NCBI RefSeq assembly: GCF_027921765.1
Contig: NZ_BSEJ01000001.1
Location: 496,001 to 560,000 of the forward strand
Direction: 5' to 3'
DNA from: Microbacterium barkeri
GTDB lineage: Bacteria; Actinomycetota; Actinomycetes; Actinomycetales; Microbacteriaceae
DNA length: 64,000 nt
Shown: in pieces, positions 30,686-38,931 of the stretch
Numbering within the stretch: the stretch's first letter is position 1
How the letters are laid out: each line of letters opens with the position of its first letter
The notes under the pieces: model-generated
Told to the model about the DNA's origin: nothing
Seen by the model: only the letters and a program-made list of their open reading frames with translations
Database searches by the model: none
Program-made: the position numbers and the translations under genes

Positions 30686-31390
30686 ATGGCACGCAGCACT
30701 TCCGCCGAGAAGCGACCCGGCTTCTTCTCGCAGATCAGGTCACTGTTCACGTTCACCCGTGAGGCCTTCCCCTGGCTCGGCTGGCTGCTCGCCGGGATCG
30801 TGGTGCTCGGCGTCGCCCTCGGCGTCGTCGTCGGCTTCCTGCTGCAGCCGCAGTGGTGGGGCATCCTCCTCTGGGGCATCACCGGACTCATGGTGGGCGC
30901 GCTCGCTGCCATGATGACCATGACGCGCTTCTCGACGCGCGCGATGTACCGCAAGCTCGACGGCATGCCCGGCGCCAGCGGCCACGTCCTCTCGAACATG
31001 CTCGGCCGCAACTGGCGCGGCGAGGAGATGCCGGTCGGCATCAACCCCAAGACGCAGGAGGCGGTCTACCGCGCCGTGGGCCGCGGCGGCATCGTCGTCG
31101 TCGGAGAGGGCTCCAAGGGCCGGCTCACGCGCCTCATGCGCGACGAGCGGATGCGCGCCCAGCGTGTGGCGTCGGGGGTCCCGGTCCACGAGTTCTACGT
31201 CGGCCACGGCGAGGGCGAGGTGCCGATCGACCAGCTCGCGAAGACGATCAAGGCCCTGCCGAAGGCGATCGACCGCGCCACGATGGGCGCCGTGCTGCAG
31301 CGCATCGAGTCGGTGTCGCAGTCGATCACGTCGCTGCCCATCCCGAAGGGCATCGACCCGACGAAGGTCCGCTCGCAGCGGCCGCGCTGA
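30686..31390 (+). CDS. DUF4191 family membrane protein
   Basis: A protein of 234 residues with two transmembrane helices (about residues 28-80) and a cytosolic C-terminal domain containing MLGRNWRGEEMPVGINPKTQ and a basic tail. It matches DUF4191, an actinobacterial family usually encoded between the lipoate genes and glnA; the function is unknown. TAGGCT at 30674-30679 lies six bases before the ATG, so the message is probably leaderless. The gene ends at a 22-bp hairpin shared with the RDD gene. Confidence 0.9.
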   Translation: MARSTSAEKRPGFFSQIRSLFTFTREAFPWLGWLLAGIVVLGVALGVVVGFLLQPQWWGILLWGITGLMVGALAAMMTMTRFSTRAMYRKLDGMPGASGHVLSNMLGRNWRGEEMPVGINPKTQEAVYRAVGRGGIVVVGEGSKGRLTRLMRDERMRAQRVASGVPVHEFYVGHGEGEVPIDQLAKTIKALPKAIDRATMGAVLQRIESVSQSITSLPIPKGIDPTKVRSQRPR

Positions 31391-31394
31391 TCCT

Positions 31395-31442
31395 CTGACA
31401 TGACGATGCCCTCGCCGCGCGGCGAGGGCATCGTCATGTCAG
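31395..31442. terminator. 22-bp perfect bidirectional hairpin
   Basis: Arms 31395-31416 and 31421-31442 are perfectly complementary with a GCGC tetraloop. This is the longest stem in the window. It separates the convergent DUF4191 and RDD genes, beginning five bases after one stop and ending five bases before the other. Confidence 0.82.
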
Positions 31443-31447
31443 GGGCG

Positions 31448-31879
31448 TCACGCGCGCAGGAGAACCGTCCCGGCGGCCTTGTCATGCAGGCCCCGCTGGT
31501 CCTGGTCCCACACGACGGCCGGGATCACGAGCATGAGGAGCGCGGTGCGCACGATCGGCCGCCAGACGCCCGTCCACGCGCCGTCCGCTCGGACCAGGCG
31601 CATCCCGACGAGCCGGTGGCCTGGACTCCCGCCGAGCATGGGGATGAAGAGCACCTGCAGCGCCGCGAAGACCATGAGCGGCGTGAACATCGTGAGACCG
31701 GCCTCGCTGGGCAGTGCGAACTGGTCGTACCCGAAGAAGGCGGATGCGATGAGGGTCGCCGCCGCGTAGTCGATCGCGAGCGCGGCGATGCGGCGGCCAG
31801 GACGGGCGATCGAGCCGGCGCCCGTTGCCGGCAGGCCCAGGCTGGCCCCCGGGTGGTCGGCGTGGGTGGGGGATGTCAC
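31448..31879 (-). CDS. RDD family membrane protein
   Basis: A small integral membrane protein of 143 residues with three hydrophobic segments. The RDD-type start is GRRIAALAIDYAAATLI, where the family arginine and aspartate appear as R...D. A second motif, GGSPGHRLVGMRLVR, is typical. The function of the family is poorly defined. The GTG at 31879 lies six bases after minus-strand TAGGCT (31886-31891), suggesting a leaderless message. It is divergent from glnA1, whose operator starts 28 bases away. Confidence 0.85.
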   Translation of the reverse strand: MTSPTHADHPGASLGLPATGAGSIARPGRRIAALAIDYAAATLIASAFFGYDQFALPSEAGLTMFTPLMVFAALQVLFIPMLGGSPGHRLVGMRLVRADGAWTGVWRPIVRTALLMLVIPAVVWDQDQRGLHDKAAGTVLLRA

Positions 31880-31906
31880 CCGACGAGCCTAGAGGAACCG
31901 GGCTGT

Positions 31907-31944
31907 GTAACATGCCGGAAACATAAGGGACATGACGAGGCAAC
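31907..31944 (+). promoter_or_regulatory. four-box GlnR-type operator upstream of glnA1
   Basis: Four 5-base half-sites are spaced exactly 11 bases apart: GTAAC (31907), GAAAC (31918), GACAT (31929) and GCAAC (31940). The first two match the actinobacterial GlnR consensus gTnAC-n6-GaAAC perfectly; the last two are weaker. A -10 hexamer TAGGTT follows at 31955-31960, so bound GlnR would sit just upstream of RNA polymerase, consistent with activation under nitrogen limitation. Confidence 0.78.
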
Positions 31945-32017
31945 GCCGGAGCCGTAGGTTTGCCGCGTCGTCCGTTCCACGGATTGCCCCACCCGAGATC
32001 CCACAACTGGAGCCTCA

Positions 32018-33442
32018 ATGTTCAAAGATTCCTCCGAGGTCCTGAAGTTCATCAAGGACGAGGACGTCAAGTTCCTCGACATCCGCTTCACGGACCTTCC
32101 CGGCGTCCAGCAGCACTTCAACATCCCGGCTTCCACCGTGGACGAGGAGTTCTTCACGGTCGGCCAGCTCTTCGACGGCTCCTCGATCCGCGGGTTCGCG
32201 AACATCCACGAGTCGGACATGCAGCTCATCCCCGACGTGTCGACGGCATACCTCGACCCGTTCCGCGAGGCGAAGACGCTCATCATGGTCTTCGACATCT
32301 ACAACCCGCGCAACGGCGAGATCTACGCGAAGGACCCGCGCCAGGTCGCCAAGAAGGCCGAGAAGTACCTCGCCTCCACCGGCATCGCCGACACCGCGTA
32401 CTTCGCTCCCGAGGCCGAGTTCTACATCTTCGACGACGTGCGCTACGAGGTGAAGCAGAACGCGAGCTTCTACTCGGTGGACTCCGAGGAGGGCGCGTGG
32501 AACACGGGCCGCGCCGAAGAGGGCGGCAACCTGGCCAACAAGACCCCGTACAAGGGCGGCTACTTCCCGGTGTCCCCCGTCGACAAGACGGCTGACCTCC
32601 GCGACGACATCAGCCTCAAGCTCATCGAGGCCGGCCTCGAGCTCGAGCGCGCGCACCACGAGGTGGGCACGGGCGGCCAGCAGGAGATCAACTACCGCTT
32701 CGACACCATGGTGCACGCGGCCGACGACATCCTGAAGTTCAAGTACATCGTCAAGAACACGGCCGAGGAGTGGGGCAAGGTCGCGACCTTCATGCCCAAG
32801 CCGCTCTTCGGCGACAACGGCTCAGGCATGCACACGCACCAGTCGCTGTGGGCCGACGGCAAGCCCCTCTTCTACGACGAGACCGGCTACGGCGGCCTGA
32901 GCGACATCGCCCGCTGGTACATCGGCGGCATCCTCGCGCATGCTCCCGCGGTCCTCGCGTTCACGAACCCGACGCTGAACAGCTACCACCGTCTCGTCAA
33001 GGGCTTCGAGGCTCCCGTGAACCTCGTCTACTCCGCCGGCAACCGCTCCGCGGCCATCCGCATCCCGATCACCGGCTCGAACCCGAAGGCCAAGCGCATC
33101 GAGTTCCGCGCCCCCGACGCGTCGGGCAACCCGTACCTCGCGTTCGCCGCGCAGCTCATGGCCGGCCTCGACGGCATCAAGAACCGCATCGAGCCGCACG
33201 AGCCGGTCGACAAGGACCTGTACGAGCTCCCCGCCGAGGAGGCCAAGGGCATCCCCCAGGTCCCGAACTCGCTGCAGGACTCGCTCGACGCGCTCCGCGA
33301 GGACCACGCGTTCCTCCTCGAGGGCGGCGTGTTCACGCAGGAGCTCATCGACACCTGGATCGAGTACAAGGAGGAGAACGAGATCAAGCCGCTCGCGCAA
33401 CGTCCTCACCCCTTCGAGTACGAGCTGTACTTCGGCGTCTGA
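32018..33442 (+). CDS. glnA: glutamine synthetase type I
   Basis: Main ammonia-assimilating enzyme, making glutamine from glutamate, ammonia and ATP. It has 474 residues and is a dodecamer in the family. The start [32 protein letters not shown] and the NRSAAIRIP loop are typical. The tyrosine in [11 protein letters not shown] (near residue 404) is the adenylylation site recognised by GlnE, encoded nearby. GGAG lies about 6 bases before the ATG. Transcription is probably controlled by the GlnR boxes upstream. It is followed by a 15-bp hairpin. Confidence 0.97.
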   Translation: MFKDSSEVLKFIKDEDVKFLDIRFTDLPGVQQHFNIPASTVDEEFFTVGQLFDGSSIRGFANIHESDMQLIPDVSTAYLDPFREAKTLIMVFDIYNPRNGEIYAKDPRQVAKKAEKYLASTGIADTAYFAPEAEFYIFDDVRYEVKQNASFYSVDSEEGAWNTGRAEEGGNLANKTPYKGGYFPVSPVDKTADLRDDISLKLIEAGLELERAHHEVGTGGQQEINYRFDTMVHAADDILKFKYIVKNTAEEWGKVATFMPKPLFGDNGSGMHTHQSLWADGKPLFYDETGYGGLSDIARWYIGGILAHAPAVLAFTNPTLNSYHRLVKGFEAPVNLVYSAGNRSAAIRIPITGSNPKAKRIEFRAPDASGNPYLAFAAQLMAGLDGIKNRIEPHEPVDKDLYELPAEEAKGIPQVPNSLQDSLDALREDHAFLLEGGVFTQELIDTWIEYKEENEIKPLAQRPHPFEYELYFGV

Positions 33443-33462
33443 GCCGCGCACAGCGATGCTGA

Positions 33463-33497
33463 GGAGCGCCCCGGGGACCTGTTCCCCGGGGCGCTCC
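33463..33497 (+). terminator. glnA terminator hairpin
   Basis: A perfect 15-bp stem (33463-33477 and 33483-33497) with a 5-base loop, 21 bases past the glnA stop and before the ParA gene. Confidence 0.78.
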
Positions 33498-33520
33498 CGC
33501 GTCCGTGGAAGGATGGCGCC

Positions 33521-34264
33521 ATGAGCGACTCGCGCGTGATCGCCGTCTTCAGCACGAAAGGCGGCGTCGGGAAGACGACGACCGCCGTGAACCTCGCCTG
33601 GCAGGCCGCAGCGGACGGGCATCGCGTCCTCCTGTGGGACCTCGATCCGCAGGCGGCAGCGACGTGGCTGCTCAGTGTGCGCCAGAAGCTGCGCGGCGGC
33701 GCGGAGGCCGTCCTCTCGGGCGAGCGATCGGCCGCCAAGGCCATCCGGGAGACGTCGGTCGAGGGGGTGGACGTCCTGCCCGCCGACGCCTCGTACCGCG
33801 ACCTCGACATCGCCCTGGACGCGACGAAGAAGTCGGGGTCGCGCCTCGCGCGCGTCCTGAAGCCGCTTCGCGACGAGTACGACGTCGTGATCCTCGACTG
33901 CCCGCCAGGCGCATCGCTCGTCGCCGAGAACGCCCTTCGTGCGGCCGACGTCGTGCTCGCGCCGCTCGCGCCGTCGCTGCTCTCGCTGCGGTCGTTCGAC
34001 CAGGTGCGCGACCTGCTCACCGAGGACGGGCGCGACGCCGCGCTCGTGGCGTTCCTCACGATGGTCGACCGGCGCAAGCGCAGCCATCGCGACGCCGCTG
34101 ACGAGCTGCCGTCGCGCGTCGCCGAGATCACCGACATCGTCGTGCCGTTCACGGTCGTCGCGGAGCGCATGGGCGAGAAGCACGCGGCGATCGGCGCCTT
34201 CGCTCCGCGCTCAGAGGCCGCGAAGGCCTACGCGGCGCTGTGGCACCGGGTCGCGCGCGCGTGA
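33521..34264 (+). CDS. orphan ParA-family ATPase
   Basis: A protein of 247 residues with the deviant Walker A FSTKGGVGKTTTAVNLA, the Walker A' LWDLDPQAAAT and the Walker B VVILDCPPGAS. It is therefore a ParA/MinD-type ATPase that dimerises on ATP. There is no ParB gene beside it: upstream is glnA after a terminator, downstream the convergent glnE. It is unlikely to be the chromosomal ParA. Relatives position cell-envelope or storage complexes, but no partner can be named here. The ribosome site is weak (GAAGG about 10 bases upstream). Confidence 0.88.
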   Translation: MSDSRVIAVFSTKGGVGKTTTAVNLAWQAAADGHRVLLWDLDPQAAATWLLSVRQKLRGGAEAVLSGERSAAKAIRETSVEGVDVLPADASYRDLDIALDATKKSGSRLARVLKPLRDEYDVVILDCPPGASLVAENALRAADVVLAPLAPSLLSLRSFDQVRDLLTEDGRDAALVAFLTMVDRRKRSHRDAADELPSRVAEITDIVVPFTVVAERMGEKHAAIGAFAPRSEAAKAYAALWHRVARA

Positions 34265-34286
34265 AGGGCCCTCCGCCCGTCGGCCG

Positions 34287-37200
34287 CTAGGCGGGATCGC
34301 CGTAGAAGAGGCGCTCGAACACCTTCCGCGACCGTCGCGACGCGCGCAGCCAGTCCTCCTCGACGTCGTTCGCCGAGTACGGCGGGTACTCGAGGATGCG
34401 TCCGATGCCGTCGAGCGCGCGACGGTCCGTCGGCAGCACGTCGCTCGTGTTGCCGGAGTACAGCGTGTTCGCCGAGCGCAGGCGGGCGGCGAGCCGCCAC
34501 GCCGCCGCCAGCTGCTCGGCGTCGGCCTCCGACACGAGGCCTGCCTCCCTGGCCGCCGTGAGCCCCGCGATCGTGGACGTCGTCCGCAGCTCGGGGCGCG
34601 CGTGGCCGTGCTCGAGCTGCAGCAGCTGGACCAGCCACTCGACGTCGCTCAGGCCGCCCGGACCGAGCTTGAGGTGCCGGGTGCGGTCGATCCGCTGCGG
34701 CATGCGCTCGTTCTCGACACGGGCCTTGATCCGCTTGATCTCCCGCGTCGAGGCGAGGTCGATGCGCTCGGGGTACCGGATCTCGTCGGCCATCGCCATG
34801 AAGTCGCCGATGAGCTTCGCCGAGCCGGCCACGCCGCGCGCGCGGAGCAGCGCCTGCGCCTCCCACGAGAGCGACCAGCGCCGGTAGTACTCGGCGTACG
34901 CGTCGAGCGACCGCACGATGGGGCCGCTTCTGCCCTCGGGGCGCAGCTCCGCGTCGAGATCGAGCGGCAGCCGGAAGTCCTCCGACACGCGACGCAGCTC
35001 CGACACGATCCGCGCGGCGAGGTCGTGCGCGCGCGTGGGATCGACCTGCTCGGGCCGGTACACGTAGAGGACGTCGGCGTCCGATCCGAACCCGAGCTCG
35101 GCTCCGCCGAAGCGGCCCATCCCGATGATCGCGAAGTCGAGCGAGTCGTCCTCCGGCGGCACGACGTCCCGCCGCACGGCGCGCAGCGTCGCCTGGATCG
35201 TGACCTCCGTGATGGTGGTCAGCGCGTCGCCCAGCTCCTCGATCGTGATCGCGCCGAGCACCGCGCCCATGGCGGTTCGCAGCATCTCGCGGCGGCGGAG
35301 GGCGCGCACGGCGGCCATCGCCTCCTCGAGCCCCGCATGACGGTCCTGGATGGCGCGCGCCTCCGCCCGGAGGACGTCGCCGGCTCGCGGGCGCAGCCGC
35401 TCCTGATCGTCGAGCCACGCGACCGACTCGGGGATCCACTCCATGAGATCGCCGATGTACCGCGACCCCGACAGCATCTTCGTGAGCCCCTCGGCGGCGC
35501 CCGTCGAGTCGCGGAGCATGCGCAGGAACCACGGGGTGTCGCCGAGGCGCTCGCTGATGCGCCGGTACGAGACGAGGCCGTGGTCGGGGTCGACGCCGTC
35601 CGCGAACCAGCGGAGCATGACCGGCATGAGGTGGCGCTGGATGGTCGCCTTCCGGCTGAGACCCGAGGTGAGCGCGCGGATGTGCCGCAGCGCGCCGCCC
35701 GGGTCGCGGAGGCCGATCGCGGCGAGTCTGGCGTGCGCCTCGTCGGCCGTGAGGCTGCGCTGATCCTCGGGGAGCGCCGCGACCGCGGACAGCAGCGGGC
35801 GGTAAAACAGGCGCACGTGCACGTCGCGCACCTCGCGCTTGATCCGCTCCCAGAGGCGCTGGACCCCCTCCCCCGTGTCGGCGAGTCCGCTCGCGCGCGC
35901 GAGCACGCGCAGGCCCTCGTCCGTGCGCGGCATGAGGTGCGTGCGCGTGAGGCCGATCAGCTGGAGACGGTGCTCGAGCAGCCGGAGCATGCGGTAGTCG
36001 CGCGCGAACGTCGCGGCGTCCTGTCGCCCGATGTACCCCTCGGCGACCAGCGCGTCGAGGGCGTCGAGCGTTCCCGCGATGCGGATCGTCGTGTCGGCGA
36101 CTCCGTGGACGAGCTGGATGAGCTGGACCGTGAACTCGACGTCCCGGATGCCGCCGGGGCCGAGCTTCAGCTGGTAGGGGACGTCAGCGGGCGGGATGTG
36201 CTCCATGACGCGCTCGCGCATCCCCTGCACGCTGTCGACGAAGTTCTCCCGCCCCGCGCTCGCCCAGACCTTGGGCTGCGTCCCCGCGACGTACGCGGCG
36301 CCCAGGTCGCGGTCTCCCGCGAGCGGCCGCGCCTTGAGGAGGGCCTGGAACTCCCACGAGTGCGCCCATCGGTCGTAGTAGGCGAGGTGCGAGGCGAGGC
36401 TGCGCACGAGCGCGCCCTGCTTGCCCTCGGGGCGGAGATTCGCGTCGACCTCCCACAGCGGGGGCTCGACCTCCATCTCCGAGATCCCGCGCATGGTCTG
36501 GACCGCGAGGCGGTGCGCGATGTCGAGGGCTCGCGCCTCCGTGATCTCGGCGTCGTCGGCGACTCCCCCGACGAAGATGACGTCGACGTCGGAGACGTAG
36601 TTGAGCTCGCGCGCCCCCGCCTTCCCCATCCCGATCACGGCCAGGCGCGTCTGCGCGACCTCGCCGCGCGGGAAGAGACCTGCCCCGGCCGCGCCCGTCG
36701 CCGCGCGCGCACGCGCGACCGCGAGAGACGCCTCGAGAGCGGCGCCCGCGGCGTCGGCGAGCGCCGCCGAGACGTCCCTCACGGCGTCGACCGGGTCGTC
36801 GGAGAGCAGGTCGTAGGCCGCGATGCGCGCGAGCTGCTCGCGGTAGGCGACGCGCAGCGCCACCCACGCCGCCTCGTCGGCGGTCGCGGCGAAGCCGTCC
36901 TCCGCGCCGACCGCGCCGAGCAGGGCGCCGCGCAGCGCGGCATCGTCCGGGAGCACGTCGCCCGCGTCGACGAGCGCCGGGAACGATCCGGGCCGTCGCA
37001 GGTAGAAGTCGGCGAAGCCGCGGGACGCCCCGAGCAGACGCCATGCGACGGCCCTGCCGCGCGGATCCGCGAGCGTGGCGGCGACCTCCTCGGGTGCTCG
37101 ACGGGCGATCCGGAGGAGGCCGTCCAGTGCCTCGTCCGGATCGGCCGCGCCGCCCGCGTGCTCGAGCAGCGCCTCACGCGGCAGACCCGCGAGCTGCGAC

Positions 37201-37292
37201 AGCTCCGAGATCTCCGCGTCGGCGCGCTCGAGACGGCTGAACCCCATCCGCGCGAGCCCGGTCAGACCGGTGGCGCGGCTGCCCGTCGTCAT
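34287..37292 (-). CDS. glnE: bifunctional glutamine synthetase adenylyltransferase/deadenylylase
   Basis: A two-headed enzyme of 1001 residues that attaches AMP to, or removes it from, the regulatory tyrosine of glutamine synthetase according to nitrogen status. Both nucleotidyltransferase domains are complete. The N-terminal removase has GMGKAGARELNYVSDVDV near residue 230. The C-terminal transferase has GMGRFGGAELGFGSDADV near 730. Its likely target is the glnA product on the other side of the ParA gene. glnA2 lies 16 bases upstream on the same strand, so the two are probably co-transcribed. Confidence 0.96.
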   Translation of the reverse strand: MTTGSRATGLTGLARMGFSRLERADAEISELSQLAGLPREALLEHAGGAADPDEALDGLLRIARRAPEEVAATLADPRGRAVAWRLLGASRGFADFYLRRPGSFPALVDAGDVLPDDAALRGALLGAVGAEDGFAATADEAAWVALRVAYREQLARIAAYDLLSDDPVDAVRDVSAALADAAGAALEASLAVARARAATGAAGAGLFPRGEVAQTRLAVIGMGKAGARELNYVSDVDVIFVGGVADDAEITEARALDIAHRLAVQTMRGISEMEVEPPLWEVDANLRPEGKQGALVRSLASHLAYYDRWAHSWEFQALLKARPLAGDRDLGAAYVAGTQPKVWASAGRENFVDSVQGMRERVMEHIPPADVPYQLKLGPGGIRDVEFTVQLIQLVHGVADTTIRIAGTLDALDALVAEGYIGRQDAATFARDYRMLRLLEHRLQLIGLTRTHLMPRTDEGLRVLARASGLADTGEGVQRLWERIKREVRDVHVRLFYRPLLSAVAALPEDQRSLTADEAHARLAAIGLRDPGGALRHIRALTSGLSRKATIQRHLMPVMLRWFADGVDPDHGLVSYRRISERLGDTPWFLRMLRDSTGAAEGLTKMLSGSRYIGDLMEWIPESVAWLDDQERLRPRAGDVLRAEARAIQDRHAGLEEAMAAVRALRRREMLRTAMGAVLGAITIEELGDALTTITEVTIQATLRAVRRDVVPPEDDSLDFAIIGMGRFGGAELGFGSDADVLYVYRPEQVDPTRAHDLAARIVSELRRVSEDFRLPLDLDAELRPEGRSGPIVRSLDAYAEYYRRWSLSWEAQALLRARGVAGSAKLIGDFMAMADEIRYPERIDLASTREIKRIKARVENERMPQRIDRTRHLKLGPGGLSDVEWLVQLLQLEHGHARPELRTTSTIAGLTAAREAGLVSEADAEQLAAAWRLAARLRSANTLYSGNTSDVLPTDRRALDGIGRILEYPPYSANDVEEDWLRASRRSRKVFERLFYGDPA

Positions 37293-37308
37293 CGCGATGC
37301 GCCCGGCG

Positions 37309-38646
37309 TCAGATGACGTCGAGCGTCGACTTCAGCTCGTACTGCGTCACCTGCGCGCGGTACGCGTCGTACTCGCGGCGCTTGTTCGCGAGCACGTAGC
37401 GGAACACCTGCTCGCCGAGCGTCTCGGCGACGAGCTCGCTGTCCTCCATGAGCTTGATCGCGTCGTACATGCTCGTCGGGAGCGACTGGTACCCGAGGGC
37501 GCGGCGCTCGGCGCTCGAGAGCGCGCCCACGTTGTCCTCGGCCTCGGGAGCGAGCTCGTACTCCTCCTGGATGCCCTTGAGACCCGCGGCGAGCATGAGC
37601 GAGTACGCGAGGTACGGGTTCGCCGCGGAGTCGATCGCGCGGTACTCGACGCGCGCCGAGCCGCCCTTGCCGGGCTTGTACAGCGGCACGCGGATGAGCG
37701 CCGACCGGTTGTTGTGCCCCCACGTGACGTAGCTCGGCGCCTCGTCCCCGCCCCACAGGCGCTTGTACGAGTTGACGAACTGGTTCGTGACGAGAGCGAT
37801 CTCGTTCGCATGGCGCATGAGACCCGCGATGAACTGTCGCCCGACCCGGGAGAGCTGGTACTGCGCGCCCTCCTCGAAGAACGCGTTCACGTCGCCCTCG
37901 AAGAGCGACATGTGCGTGTGCATGCCGCTGCCCGGCTCGCCCGCGAGCGGCTTGGGCATGAAGGTCGCGTGCACGCCCTCCTCGATCGCGACCTCCTTGA
38001 CGACCGTGCGGAAGGTCATGATGTTGTCCGCCATCGTCAGCGCGTCGGCGTAGCGCAGGTCGATCTCGTTCTGCCCGGGGCCGACCTCGTGGTGGCTGTA
38101 CTCGACCGAGATCCCGAGGTCCTCGAGCATGCGCACCGCACGGCGGCGGAAGTCGTGCGCCGTGCCGCCGGGCACGTTGTCGAAGTAGCCGGCCCGGTCG
38201 ACGGGCTCGGGGCCCTCGGCGCCGAAGCTGCTCGACTTGAGGAGGTAGAACTCGATCTCGGGGTGCGTGTAGAACGTGAAGCCCGCATCGGCCGCCTTCG
38301 CGAGCGTGCGCTTCAGGACGTTGCGCGGCTCAGCGGGAGCGGGCTGGCCGTCGGGCGTCGTGATGTCGCAGAACATGCGCGCCGTCGGGTCGACCTCGCC
38401 GCGCCACGGCAGGATCTGGAACGTCGACGGATCCGGGAACGCGAGGAGATCCGACTCGTACGAGCGGGTCAGGCCCTCGATCGCGGAGCCGTCGAAGCCG
38501 ATGCCCTCCCGGAAGGCGCCCTCCACCTCGGCCGGCGCGATCGCCACCGACTTCAGGGTGCCGAGCACATCGGTGAACCACAGGCGCACGAACTTGACGC
38601 CGCGCTCCTCGATCGTGCGGAGCACGAAGTCCCTCTGCTTGTCCAT
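37309..38646 (-). CDS. glnA2: glutamine synthetase-like protein (GlnA2 type)
   Basis: A second glutamine synthetase-family protein, 445 residues. The fold signatures are present: VRLWFTDVLG, GSGMHTHMSLFEG and HNNRSALIRVP. It lacks the adenylylation tyrosine: the corresponding stretch is SSAERRALGYQSLPTSM with no LYxLP motif, so GlnE should not modify it. In Streptomyces and mycobacteria GlnA2 is not the main synthetase and some GlnA-like proteins act on polyamines, so the substrate here is open. GAGAGG precedes the ATG. It is followed by glnE. Confidence 0.92.
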   Translation of the reverse strand: MDKQRDFVLRTIEERGVKFVRLWFTDVLGTLKSVAIAPAEVEGAFREGIGFDGSAIEGLTRSYESDLLAFPDPSTFQILPWRGEVDPTARMFCDITTPDGQPAPAEPRNVLKRTLAKAADAGFTFYTHPEIEFYLLKSSSFGAEGPEPVDRAGYFDNVPGGTAHDFRRRAVRMLEDLGISVEYSHHEVGPGQNEIDLRYADALTMADNIMTFRTVVKEVAIEEGVHATFMPKPLAGEPGSGMHTHMSLFEGDVNAFFEEGAQYQLSRVGRQFIAGLMRHANEIALVTNQFVNSYKRLWGGDEAPSYVTWGHNNRSALIRVPLYKPGKGGSARVEYRAIDSAANPYLAYSLMLAAGLKGIQEEYELAPEAEDNVGALSSAERRALGYQSLPTSMYDAIKLMEDSELVAETLGEQVFRYVLANKRREYDAYRAQVTQYELKSTLDVI

Positions 38647-38694
38647 CGGATCCTCTCTGCGACCTGACGTCCGCTCGCGCGGCGCGTTCTCAGA

Positions 38695-38922
38695 CTACTG
38701 GTCCGCCGAGCCGTCTCGACGCGCCGACCAGTCGTCCTCGCGCGCGTCCTCCTCGGCCCATGCGCGCGAGCGCGCTTCGAGCACCTCGGGAGCCTTCGCT
38801 GCCTCCTCGGCGGTGTCGAACGGGCCTGCCCGGTCGACGGCCGGCGAGACGAGGCCGAACTCCACCTCGCCCGTGCGCAGGTTGTACCAGTACTTCTTCT
38901 CGGGGTCGTCGTCGAAGCTCAT
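38695..38922 (-). CDS. small SPOR-like conserved protein
   Basis: An acidic protein of 75 residues with the start DDDPEKKYWYNLRTGEVEFG and GPFDTAEEAAKAPEV. This resembles the short 'SPOR domain-containing' proteins that sit beside glnA2 in actinobacteria. The function is unknown. The ATG lies six bases after minus-strand TAGGAT (38929-38934), and that hexamer includes the stop codon of the upstream lnt gene. Confidence 0.75.
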   Translation of the reverse strand: MSFDDDPEKKYWYNLRTGEVEFGLVSPAVDRAGPFDTAEEAAKAPEVLEARSRAWAEEDAREDDWSARRDGSADQ

Positions 38923-38931
38923 GTCCCGATC

